Assembly: GCA_900768185.1 (NCBI GenBank)
Contig: CAAGCB010000012.1
Coordinates: 89,963 to 153,962 of the forward strand
DNA length: 64,000 nucleotides
Source: Alphaproteobacteria bacterium
GTDB lineage: Bacteria; Pseudomonadota; Alphaproteobacteria; CAAGCB01; CAG-977
Direction of reading: 5' to 3'
Shown: in pieces, positions 43,003 to 50,961 of the stretch
Numbering within the stretch: the stretch's first letter is position 1
How the letters are laid out: the number at the start of each line of letters is the position of its first letter
The notes under the pieces: model-generated
Databases searched by the model: none
The model's input: the letters and a program-made list of their open reading frames with translations, nothing else
Told to the model about the DNA's origin: nothing
Program-made: the position numbers and the translations under genes

Positions 43003-44001
43003 ATGACAAAAGAAATCAAAGAAAAAAAGGAAGAAGGAACGTACGCCCGCTTTACCAGGGTGTTGGGCTTGGCGGTCAAAATGTTCGGCAGAGCTTTGAC
43101 CAAAGACGAAATCTGCCAAATTATGCGGTGTTCCAAACGAACGGCGGACAGAATCATAAATTGCTTTGATGACGTGTATAAAGGCGGATTGGAAAGAAAT
43201 ACCATCGGTGGAAAAACGACTTGGACAATCCGAGGGAATCAAACATTGCCCAAACAGTTGAAAGCCGATGAAGAAGATATTTATTTGTTAAACGCTCTTG
43301 CCGATTTGATGGTTAAACAAGGACGGAATGAAGACGGCGATCGCTTAACGAAGCTTCGCGCTCTGCTTGTTCAGGCTCTTTCCCAAAAAGACCGCGAATG
43401 GGATGGATTGGATTTTTCCGAAGGGAATGTTTTCCGACCGGGAATCAAAGCGAAAATCGATCCCGAAATCGTTAAAACAATCCGTCGGTCAATTCAGGAG
43501 AAAAAACTGCTGAATATCGAATATTTCAATAAAAAAAGCGGAAAAATCAGCGAAGGCGCGGTTGAACCTTACGGCATTTTATACAACGATCGGACGCAAT
43601 ATCTTCTGGCGCGCTATGCGGACAACTATTTTGGTAACGAGATTCATCATTTTATCCTGTCCAACATCAAATACGCAATGATGACGGATGCGCCGTTCAA
43701 AGGGATTGATTTCGATATGAATGAATATACGAAAGATTCTTTCGGCGTGTACCGCGAAGAACCGTACGACATTGAATGGAAATTCAGCGCGAAAGCCGCG
43801 CCCGAAGCGGAAAACTTCGTTTTTCACCCCGATCAGGAAACGATTAAGAACAAAGACGGTTCGCTGACCGTAAAATTCCGCGCGGGCGGCACGCTGGAAA
43901 TGGCGTGGCATTTATATACTTGGGGAAAAGAAGTCAAAGTCGTCAAACCCCGCAATTTTTGGAAACGCGTCGAACTGGCGGAACAGAACCGCTGGAGCTA
44001 A
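43003..44001 (+). CDS. WYL-domain transcriptional regulator
   Basis: A 332-residue regulator with an N-terminal winged helix (FGRALTKDEICQIMRCSKRTADRII), a WYL domain at about 140-240 (LLNIEYFNKKSGK, VEPYGILYNDRTQYLLARYADN) and a C-terminal WCX-like domain. Relatives such as BrxR and CapW repress phage-defence operons and respond to nucleic acid ligands. Here it lies amid four transcription units that share a palindromic motif, so it is the natural candidate to bind it. The start at 43003 follows AGGAGCCTGCA. Confidence 0.88.
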   Translation: MTKEIKEKKEEGTYARFTRVLGLAVKMFGRALTKDEICQIMRCSKRTADRIINCFDDVYKGGLERNTIGGKTTWTIRGNQTLPKQLKADEEDIYLLNALADLMVKQGRNEDGDRLTKLRALLVQALSQKDREWDGLDFSEGNVFRPGIKAKIDPEIVKTIRRSIQEKKLLNIEYFNKKSGKISEGAVEPYGILYNDRTQYLLARYADNYFGNEIHHFILSNIKYAMMTDAPFKGIDFDMNEYTKDSFGVYREEPYDIEWKFSAKAAPEAENFVFHPDQETIKNKDGSLTVKFRAGGTLEMAWHLYTWGKEVKVVKPRNFWKRVELAEQNRWS

Positions 44002-44076
44002 ACTTTCGCTTGCCATAACATCATAAAACAGTCATACTGGTTTTGTTCGGAAACGGACGGGGACTTCACAATCCTC

Positions 44077-44243
44077 TCACAAACCGGTGCGGTTCAGAGA
44101 TGCCGCATCGATACCAATAAACAAAATCTCCCGATCCTTCAAGACCGGGAGATGATGTTATGTTCAAGCATTTTGCAAAAAGCATCATGCCGTGTTTGTG
44201 CGGTTTGTGAACTCCCGGTCGCCAAGGGTATTCTTCGGCGACC
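44077..44243. ncRNA. Structured intergenic segment, candidate ncRNA or regulatory leader
   Basis: The 302 bases between the WYL gene and the next gene hold no convincing ORF but are rich in inverted repeats. An outer 10-bp perfect stem (TCACAAACCG at 44077-44086 with its complement at 44201-44210) encloses three stems: TGCGG/CCGCA (44088-44092 and 44103-44107), ATCTCCCG/CGGGAGAT (44126-44133 and 44146-44153) and GATG/CATC (44154-44157 and 44183-44186). A further 7-bp hairpin GGTCGCC/GGCGACC follows (44217-44223 and 44237-44243). This is a multibranch fold in either strand. No known RNA family is recognised, and the transcribed strand is unknown. Confidence 0.45.
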
Positions 44244-44274
44244 GTTTCGTTTGTTCTTGATATAACGCATGGAA

Positions 44275-44291
44275 ACGACAAAACGTGTCGT
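44275..44291. promoter_or_regulatory. Operator-like palindrome, copy 3
   Basis: acgacaaaacgtgtcgt, perfect ACGACA/TGTCGT arms. It differs by one base from the reverse complement of copy 2 and lies 12 bases before the start codon at 44304, overlapping the leader and close to its ribosome-binding site. Confidence 0.6.
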
Positions 44292-44303
44292 TCGGAGGGA
44301 AAA

Positions 44304-45500
44304 ATGCTTGATAAATTTTTTACGGATTCCCGTGTTTTGAGTTTAATGAAGTCCGACACGGTTTTTGAAATTTTATCCTTGAAAGAGGAAAACAGCAGCA
44401 AGCTTTTGGCATGGTTGCTCGACCCGAAAGAAAGCCACGGAACAGGCAACAAATTCGCCATGCACTTATTAAAAGTTTGTGCGGAAAATGGGAAAGTTTA
44501 TGCCTATACAACAGGCGAAAGAAACCGAAATCTTGATGTCGAAAACAAGGAATATTTTAAAAATGCCGTTGTTTGGACGGAATACCCCGTTGCGGACTGC
44601 CAAAACGGATGCAACGGAAAAACTTACGGCAGAATTGATATTTTGCTGATTGATGCCGAAAACAAACTGACCATGGTCATTGAAAACAAATACGGTTCCA
44701 ATGAACACGATTTGCAATGCAAAACCTATAAAAAAGCTTTGATGCAGCTGTGCAAAAAAAATCCCGATATGAAATTTGTTTTCATCTATTTGGACGTTCA
44801 AGGCGGCACTTGTTCGCAAGAGGAGTTTTACAATCTGTCGTATGACGATATTTTGGATTTCAAAACGGAACTGAAAGCTGATTCGATTGCTTGGCGGCTG
44901 GTTGACAGTTTGGAAAAAGATGTGAATGGCGTCGAATCCGACGAAAAGCTTATCAAAGAACTGAATGATGCCTATGGCGACGAGTTGGAAGAATACAAAG
45001 AAGCCTTTGAACGTTCCAATAAAAAAGAGATTTTGGACGCTTGGTTTAAAAACGGTGACGCCGATGTTTTGATGTATGCGGAATATGAAGGTGTCGTCAA
45101 CGATATTTTGGATTTCCGAAAACACAAAAGCAAAGTTTTTGCCGTTCGCCACAGTGCGGAATTCAAGGATTTTATCACGCGAAACGACTTGAACTTTTCC
45201 CAATCCGACTATGAAACAAAAGGAATTTTGACCTTTTCACGCGGCTGTTTTTGCAATGAAAACGATAACGGCAAATGGGCGGTGTACGGCAAAATCGAAC
45301 AAGGGAAAAACGGTTATGCCCTGAAGCTGATTTACTGGACGAACAAAGGTGATGCGGTAATGCAAAAAAAGCTGAAATCCGTGCTGAACGGAAACAACTC
45401 ACACAGCAAAACTTACCTCACAACAACCGATTTGACAGAACTGTTCAAAGCCGCCGCTTTGCTGGTCACAGATTTGAACGCCGCCGAAAAGCTGATGTGA
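44304..45500 (+). CDS. PD-(D/E)XK nuclease superfamily protein
   Basis: A 398-residue protein of the PDDEXK_4 type. LLAWLLDPKESHGTGNKFAMHLL at the N-terminus is typical of the family, and the nuclease core is GRIDILLIDAENKLTMVIENK (D and ExK) at about residues 112-132, followed by QCKTYKKAL. The C-terminal half is uncharacterised. A ribosome-binding site CGGAGGGAAAA precedes the ATG. This family occurs in defence islands, often as a DNA-cutting effector; here it stands next to the WYL regulator. Confidence 0.82.
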   Translation: MLDKFFTDSRVLSLMKSDTVFEILSLKEENSSKLLAWLLDPKESHGTGNKFAMHLLKVCAENGKVYAYTTGERNRNLDVENKEYFKNAVVWTEYPVADCQNGCNGKTYGRIDILLIDAENKLTMVIENKYGSNEHDLQCKTYKKALMQLCKKNPDMKFVFIYLDVQGGTCSQEEFYNLSYDDILDFKTELKADSIAWRLVDSLEKDVNGVESDEKLIKELNDAYGDELEEYKEAFERSNKKEILDAWFKNGDADVLMYAEYEGVVNDILDFRKHKSKVFAVRHSAEFKDFITRNDLNFSQSDYETKGILTFSRGCFCNENDNGKWAVYGKIEQGKNGYALKLIYWTNKGDAVMQKKLKSVLNGNNSHSKTYLTTTDLTELFKAAALLVTDLNAAEKLM

Positions 45501-45516
45501 ACGACAGGTTTTGTCG
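45501..45516. promoter_or_regulatory. Operator-like palindrome, copy 4
   Basis: acgacaggttttgtcg, identical to copy 2 over 16 bases, starting immediately after the preceding stop and 66 bases before the envelope operon start at 45567. Confidence 0.6.
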
Positions 45517-45566
45517 CTGCGGCGAAATAGAATCATTTTGTTTGTTTTTCAGCAAAAGGAAACATT

Positions 45567-46205
45567 ATGAAAGAATCGCAAAAAATCACGATAGCCGTTA
45601 TCGCGCTGATTGTCTTAATCGGCGGGCTGATTGGCGGCATTGTCGCCCGCGCACCGAAACAGGAAGCCGCCGACAAAGAATACGAAGCTTGCTATGCTCA
45701 GCGTTACGACACGGTTTTATTGCCTGTCGATGACGTCAAATTTGTTTCGTCTTATGAAGTTCCCGACGAATCGTCCTATGTGGATCAGATGATGATGATT
45801 CATCCCGAACAAATAATTCACAAATGGGCAACTAATTATATAACAATCCGCAACGGTTTCGGATTGCACGCCGTTTTTACGATTGCCGATGCCTCTATCA
45901 GGAAACAACCGTCAAAACGCAACAATTTTATTGATTATACGGGTAATTTTCGTGTGGATTTGCGCCTCATCAGCGATGACGGCGAAGAAGTCGTCCGTAC
46001 TCGTTTGCAGGCGTCAAAAACCGTTACCGCCCCCGAAAACGAATCCGTTCGGCAAAAAGAACTGCGTTGGGTCGGTTTGACCTATGATTTGATTGCCGAA
46101 ATGAACATTCAATTCGCGGAAAAGCTTCAAAGCAACCGCTCTTTGCCGAGGTATCTTGCCGAATACTCAAACACCGATAAAGAAACAGAAGAAGAGGAGA
46201 ACTGA
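45567..46205 (+). CDS. Membrane-anchored hypothetical protein, first gene of envelope operon
   Basis: A 212-residue protein with one N-terminal helix (ITIAVIALIVLIGGLIGGIVA, residues 7-27) and a periplasmic domain with two beta-rich halves (DTVLLPVDDVKFVSSYEV, FRVDLRLISDDGEEVVRTRL). No family recognised. It has a very acidic C-terminus (DKETEEEEN). The start follows AAAGGAAACATT. The lipoprotein gene begins 1 base after its stop. Confidence 0.72.
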   Translation: MKESQKITIAVIALIVLIGGLIGGIVARAPKQEAADKEYEACYAQRYDTVLLPVDDVKFVSSYEVPDESSYVDQMMMIHPEQIIHKWATNYITIRNGFGLHAVFTIADASIRKQPSKRNNFIDYTGNFRVDLRLISDDGEEVVRTRLQASKTVTAPENESVRQKELRWVGLTYDLIAEMNIQFAEKLQSNRSLPRYLAEYSNTDKETEEEEN

Positions 46206-46206
46206 A

Positions 46207-46758
46207 ATGAAAAAAACTGTAATAATGATTGCGGGATTGGTCTTGCCTGCCATACTGACAGGGTGCGCTACCGAAACCGTTATTTCCCAAAAACCCGGAT
46301 ATTCGTCCGCGCCGTCGTGGATTCGTGATGTCGGCGGCGATGAAAATGGACAACGTTATCAGGTCGGATCCGCCGAAGGCGATGAATCCGCAATGGCTTC
46401 CGCCGTCGAAAAAATGGCGGCACGCGAAGCCCGACGCGCCCTTGCGGCTTCGGTTCAATCCGAAACGGAAGCTTTTGCCAAAGACGAAATGGGAATGAGC
46501 GATTCCCAAGCGCAGGAGGTCGCGCAGGAAACCGTCAAGCTGAAAGCCAGCGGAATGCGCGTTACCCAAACATACTGGCATAAAGTCGCCGACAAAACGG
46601 AAACTGTCCGTTTGCGCGCGTGGGCAAAGGTAACAATGCCCGAAAAGGAATACCAAGATGCCGTCAAAGCCGCGAAAGCCCGCGCAAAAGGAAAAGCGGT
46701 CAGCCAGCAGACTTGGGACGAAGCCAAGGAAAAATGGAAACAGGCTGACGCCGAATAA
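46207..46758 (+). CDS. LPP20-like lipoprotein
   Basis: A 183-residue lipoprotein: signal MKKTVIMIAGLVLPAILTGC with lipobox ILTGC, so Cys20 would be lipidated. The mature part has an LPP20-like domain (APSWIRDVGG, YQVGSAEGDESAMASAVEKMAAREARRALA), the helical pattern also seen in the next protein. A C-terminal basic helix follows. Outer-membrane location is likely, since no Asp follows the Cys. LPP20-type proteins occur with surface or flagellar structures, but none are evident here. Confidence 0.78.
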   Translation: MKKTVIMIAGLVLPAILTGCATETVISQKPGYSSAPSWIRDVGGDENGQRYQVGSAEGDESAMASAVEKMAAREARRALAASVQSETEAFAKDEMGMSDSQAQEVAQETVKLKASGMRVTQTYWHKVADKTETVRLRAWAKVTMPEKEYQDAVKAAKARAKGKAVSQQTWDEAKEKWKQADAE

Positions 46759-46816
46759 TGTCTTTCAACCCGTCGGCGGAGGATTTCCCCCCCGCCGACG
46801 CAGCGGAGTATGTTTT

Positions 46817-48679
46817 ATGCGATTTTTTCTGTTTGTTTTGTTGAATGTATTTTTTGTTTCGTCCGCTTTTGCGGATTCTTTGCCGTCGTGGGCAAGGCGC
46901 GCGCCGTCGGAAACGTCGTCAATGCGCTTTTACACGGGCTTCGGCGAAGGTGAAACAAAATCGAAAGCGATTAACGCCGCCGTTGCGGATGCGCAAAAAC
47001 AAGCTTTGGCAACATTCGGCATTTTTATCGAAAGTTCCGAAGAAACCTATGAAACAACGCGGTCTTCCGCCCTTTCCGCCGTATCCAGCGAAAAGTCGGC
47101 GGCAAATCTGGTTGAATTCAACCGCAAAGATACTTTTTCGCAAAAAAACGGAAAATTATGGGAAGCTTATGTCCTTTATTCCTATCCGAAAAACGAAATC
47201 GAAAAAGAACGCAAGCGATTGGACAATCTGAAGAAAAACGGGGTAAAAGCGGAAAAATCCGTTATCGGATCGGACAGATCCAAAGGCGTTTTGATCGTCG
47301 ACACGAACGGCGTTCGCGCTTCGCTGTATATTGACGGGCGGTCGTTCGGCTATACACCCGTCGAGTTAATCGGGCAGTTGAGTGCGGGGGAACACAAAGT
47401 CCGCATCGACGATCCGATTTACGAAGTGTTTGAACATTCCGTTATCATTATGCCTAACAAAACCGTCAAACTGCCCGTCCGTTTGAAAAACGCGTTCGGA
47501 TTTGTCACTTTGCGAACAAACGGCAAAAAATCCGATGTGCTTTTGGACGGCAAAAAAATCGGCAAAACGCCGCTTGTCAATTACAAAGTTCCCGCCGGCA
47601 AAGAGCTGACTTTTGAAATTCGCAATTCGGAAACGGAACGGTCGTTCCAAAGTGTGACGCTGGACAGGAACGAAGAGCGCGAAATCAACATTGCCCTGCA
47701 GGAAAAGAAAGCCAAAATATCGGTTTATTCCTTTCCAGAATCCGACGCTTACATTTTGCTGGACGGACGGAAAACGGGGCTGAAAACGCCGTTGGAGAAT
47801 CACGTCGTCCCTGCGGGAAATCACAAAATAACCATTTATAAGGACGGTTTCGAAAACAGTGCCCAAACTTTTTCCGTTAAAGGCGGCGAAACCCGAAAAC
47901 TGTCGCTGACCATGGCGAAATTGAAACGCGATATTTCCAAAAAACTGCTGTTCGACAAAGCGCACACCTTTACGCTGTATCCGTCAACCACCGTGAAGAA
48001 GCCTGCTTTGGCGGGTATTCGCGTTGAAGAAAAACTGTCCCGCCTGATGAAATGGAATGCGGCTTTTCAGTTTTTAAAAGCGCGCACCGCTTTTAACGAC
48101 AAAAGCGGCAAAGTTTTTCTGACTGTTTATATTGACGAACAGGCTTACAAACGAAATTATACCGCCCCGATGATTGCGGCTTTGTCGGATATGGTCGCGG
48201 GTGATACGGAAGAAAAACGATTGCCGTTAAATTGTTTCGGCGGCGGCGCATGCGGATTGACGCGTTTAAAAACAGATTCCGACGTGTATTTGCGGCTGGG
48301 CGGATTCCGGCATTATTTTTGGTCGGACAACGCGGATTACATGCGTTTCCCGATTATGCACATGCTTTCGACGAAAGGCATCAAGAACACCGTTTCTTTG
48401 GAAGCGTACTTTGCGGCGTTTGACGCCAACAACAAAAGCGTCGCGACGGGCGTTTTCCCGTTTCAAATCAGAAACTGGCAAATGAACGGCGGAAACATTG
48501 TTTTTTCCCCCGAATTGTTGACAAACGACGCGGGCAAATGTGTTCGGCGAAGCCTTTTGTCAGGGAAATCGACATATTGGTGCGGATCGGATTCTTTGGT
48601 GTTTGAACAGAGAATCAAAGCCGGAATGCTTGGAAAAATCAGTAAAGTTTTCGTCGCAATCGGAGTAAAAGCGCAATGA
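46817..48679 (+). CDS. Exported LPP20-like protein with three PEGA repeats
   Basis: A 620-residue protein with a Sec signal (MRFFLFVLLNVFFVSSAFAD). After it comes an LPP20-like region (PSWARRAPSETSSMRFYTGF; then helices) and three PEGA repeats: YIDGRSFGYTPVELIGQLSAGEHKV (about 178), LLDGKKIGKTPLVNYKVPAGKEL (about 258) and LLDGRKTGLKTPLENHVVPAGNH (about 335). The last 250 residues form an unknown domain with four cysteines (CFGGGAC and two more). PEGA domains are found in surface-associated proteins. The start at 46817 follows GCGGAGTATG. The start of the next gene overlaps its stop (ATGA). Confidence 0.8.
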   Translation: MRFFLFVLLNVFFVSSAFADSLPSWARRAPSETSSMRFYTGFGEGETKSKAINAAVADAQKQALATFGIFIESSEETYETTRSSALSAVSSEKSAANLVEFNRKDTFSQKNGKLWEAYVLYSYPKNEIEKERKRLDNLKKNGVKAEKSVIGSDRSKGVLIVDTNGVRASLYIDGRSFGYTPVELIGQLSAGEHKVRIDDPIYEVFEHSVIIMPNKTVKLPVRLKNAFGFVTLRTNGKKSDVLLDGKKIGKTPLVNYKVPAGKELTFEIRNSETERSFQSVTLDRNEEREINIALQEKKAKISVYSFPESDAYILLDGRKTGLKTPLENHVVPAGNHKITIYKDGFENSAQTFSVKGGETRKLSLTMAKLKRDISKKLLFDKAHTFTLYPSTTVKKPALAGIRVEEKLSRLMKWNAAFQFLKARTAFNDKSGKVFLTVYIDEQAYKRNYTAPMIAALSDMVAGDTEEKRLPLNCFGGGACGLTRLKTDSDVYLRLGGFRHYFWSDNADYMRFPIMHMLSTKGIKNTVSLEAYFAAFDANNKSVATGVFPFQIRNWQMNGGNIVFSPELLTNDAGKCVRRSLLSGKSTYWCGSDSLVFEQRIKAGMLGKISKVFVAIGVKAQ

Positions 48680-49293
48680 AAAACAAATTTATTCTTTCGG
48701 GCTGTTTGATTTTAAATGCTTGCGCCGTTTTGGACGGCGTTCCCGAAACGCAAACGGTGTGCATCGATTCCAACATAACGGCGTTTGTTTACGTCAATAA
48801 CAAAAAAGTCGGACAAACGCCTTTTTGCGGAAAAATCGAACGCGGATTGAACACGACTGCCGTTTTAAAGGCAAACGGCTACAAAACGACAGAAGTTCCC
48901 CTGAAAAAAGGCGTGCATCGTCAATGGATGGCGACTTCCAACACCGAAGGAATGCTGATGCAAACGGGCGTCAACATTGTTTCGCTGTTTGTTCCGACGG
49001 GAATGGATATGACCTATACGTCGCAAGGACGCTGGATCGAATACCTGCCCGATTCCTATTATGTCGAAATGTATTCCCCGTATCAGCGCGCGGATTTGAA
49101 CGATTTGAATGTCAAGGCGTTTGCTTTGAAGAACTACTACCCTCTGAAATCGGGTGATGCGGAGTATGTCAAAGCTTTGTCCGTTTTGACGCGGCTGCCC
49201 GAAACAACGGTTTTTGAAACGGCAGAAGCAAACGATACGGCGGCGGAATTCGCAAACAGTCTTTCCCGTCAGGCAAAAGGAGAAAAACAATGA
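48676..49293 (+). CDS. PEGA-type lipoprotein
   Basis: A 205-residue lipoprotein: signal MKNKFILSGCLILNAC with lipobox LNAC. The first 60 mature residues form one PEGA-like repeat (AFVYVNNKKVGQTPFCGKIERG), then a hydrophobic segment at about 98-118 (TGVNIVSLFVPTGMDMTYTS) and a C-terminal domain with two helices. It overlaps both neighbours by 4 bases, so the three genes are translated together. Confidence 0.76.
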   Translation: MKNKFILSGCLILNACAVLDGVPETQTVCIDSNITAFVYVNNKKVGQTPFCGKIERGLNTTAVLKANGYKTTEVPLKKGVHRQWMATSNTEGMLMQTGVNIVSLFVPTGMDMTYTSQGRWIEYLPDSYYVEMYSPYQRADLNDLNVKAFALKNYYPLKSGDAEYVKALSVLTRLPETTVFETAEANDTAAEFANSLSRQAKGEKQ

Positions 49294-50537
49294 TTAGATA
49301 TGTTTTGCTGTTTTGCCTTTTGTCTTTTCCCGTTCACGCTATGCCGTGTTTTATCAATATGGGGCAAGACCACTGCCTGAAATATTACATCCAAGATCAA
49401 AATTTAAACGACATCCGCAAAAGCCTTGAAAAAGGGGCAAACCCGAACAGCGCGTTTGAGCTTGCCCTGAATACGAAAAATCCTGCCGTTGTCAAGTTGT
49501 TGCTGAATCACGGTGCGGATACGGAACGGCAAACAAGCGTTGGCGGAGGCGCACTGTTTTATGTGCTTCATCACAAAATCCCGTTGGCGGAAATACTGTT
49601 GAACGGCGGCGCTAATCCGAACGCTTTTGACGGCGACGGCAATTTATTGCTGACGCGCGCCGTTATCCGATACGGTAATTTTGATTTTGCGCGCTTGTTA
49701 TTGAAACACGGGGCGAAAATCAACGCCGCAGACGCAAACGGAGATTCTTCTTTGATCAAAGCCGTTAAATTGAACGAACCTTTGTTCACGGTGAATTTTT
49801 TGTTGAGAAACGGCGCAAAACCGAATGAAAAACTGCAAAACGGATCGCCGCTTTTGACGTATGCGGTGTTGGGTAAAGGAAAATTCGATACGGCGCGGGC
49901 GCTGTTGAGATTCGGTGCAAAAATCAATGCGACGGACAAAAACGGAAAAACGGCTTTGGTGCGGGCATTGGAAGAACGCAAATCCGACAAAACCGTCGCT
50001 TTTTTGCTGGAAAACAAAGCCGATGCCAAAATAGACGGAGTTTTTTTAGCGGGATTGGAGCAAGACCGTTCCACAAAAATACTGGATTTGTTGCTGAAAA
50101 ACGGGGCTAATGTCAATGAACGATCTTCAAACGGAACAACGCCTTTGCTTTTTGCCTGTTGGAAAAAAAGCGCATCTCTTGTTTCATGGCTGTTGCAGAA
50201 AGGGGCATCCGCAACGCTGACCACAAAGGAGGGCGTGACGACGCTGATGGCGGCGGCGCAAGCGCATCAGCCCCCGTCCGTTTTGAAAGCTTTGCTGGCA
50301 AAAGGGGTGAAAATCAATGCCCGCGATGCGGCGGGTGAAACGGCAATCTTCTATGCCGCAGACAAAGGAACGATGACGCAAAAACTGGAAACAATCGATT
50401 TTCTGCAAAAAAACGGGGCGAAAATCAATGAGACATCCTGGAACGGCAAGATGCTGACGGACATGCTGCGTTCCGACAAAAAAGCCATCGGCGATATGCG
50501 TTATTGGAATTTATTGACGAAAATCAACGGGGGATAA
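49290..50537 (+). CDS. Exported ankyrin-repeat protein
   Basis: A 415-residue protein with signal MIRYVLLFCLLSFPVHA followed by about ten ankyrin repeats with the classic LLxxGAxxN pattern (KLLLNHGADTE, ILLNGGANPNAFDGDGN, RLLLKHGAKINAADANGD, LLRNGAKPNEKL, LLLKNGANVNERSSNGTTPLLFAC and so on). Periplasmic ankyrin proteins are uncommon; it could scaffold the envelope proteins encoded next to it. The ribosome-binding site is AAAGGAGAAAAAC. Confidence 0.9.
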   Translation: MIRYVLLFCLLSFPVHAMPCFINMGQDHCLKYYIQDQNLNDIRKSLEKGANPNSAFELALNTKNPAVVKLLLNHGADTERQTSVGGGALFYVLHHKIPLAEILLNGGANPNAFDGDGNLLLTRAVIRYGNFDFARLLLKHGAKINAADANGDSSLIKAVKLNEPLFTVNFLLRNGAKPNEKLQNGSPLLTYAVLGKGKFDTARALLRFGAKINATDKNGKTALVRALEERKSDKTVAFLLENKADAKIDGVFLAGLEQDRSTKILDLLLKNGANVNERSSNGTTPLLFACWKKSASLVSWLLQKGASATLTTKEGVTTLMAAAQAHQPPSVLKALLAKGVKINARDAAGETAIFYAADKGTMTQKLETIDFLQKNGAKINETSWNGKMLTDMLRSDKKAIGDMRYWNLLTKINGG

Positions 50538-50541
50538 TACT

Positions 50542-50961
50542 ATGGTCACTTCGCATAAATATGAACACGACGAAGACGAACGGCGGTCGGCGCTGTCTTG
50601 GACGTTTTGGCTTCTGCCGTTGGGATACGACTTTATCACATTGTTTTTTGAAGCGTTGTTGTGGACAACGCCCGTTTCCGACAAAGTGTACTTTATCGCC
50701 GCCCCGTCGTTTTGGCTGGCGACGCGTGTCGGTTTGATTATCGGGCGCAGTTTTTCCGATTATGCGAACGGCAATATGGGGCACTATTCCGTTTGGCGAA
50801 ATCAAAGCGAAATCTGGGTTCGTTTCAAACTGGATTACGGTTATCAGCTGATTTCAATCGTGCTTACCGACTTGATTGTCTGCATCATACTGGCGATCAA
50901 ACTGCACATACCGTTCGGACAGACAACCCTGTTTGCCGACATTTTGAAAGCGATATTGTAA
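50542..50961 (+). CDS. Small membrane protein
   Basis: A 139-residue protein with about three hydrophobic helices (28-48, 55-70 and 105-125) and no recognised family. It starts 4 bases after the ankyrin gene and its stop shares one base with the next start (TAATG), which supports a membrane partner of the giant protein that follows. Confidence 0.72.
   Translation: MVTSHKYEHDEDERRSALSWTFWLLPLGYDFITLFFEALLWTTPVSDKVYFIAAPSFWLATRVGLIIGRSFSDYANGNMGHYSVWRNQSEIWVRFKLDYGYQLISIVLTDLIVCIILAIKLHIPFGQTTLFADILKAIL

Noticed and set aside
44066..44461. 131-residue minus-strand frame in the WYL-nuclease gap
   Set aside because: It overlaps the certain start of the nuclease gene and the inverted-repeat structure, with no ribosome-binding site or recognisable motif.
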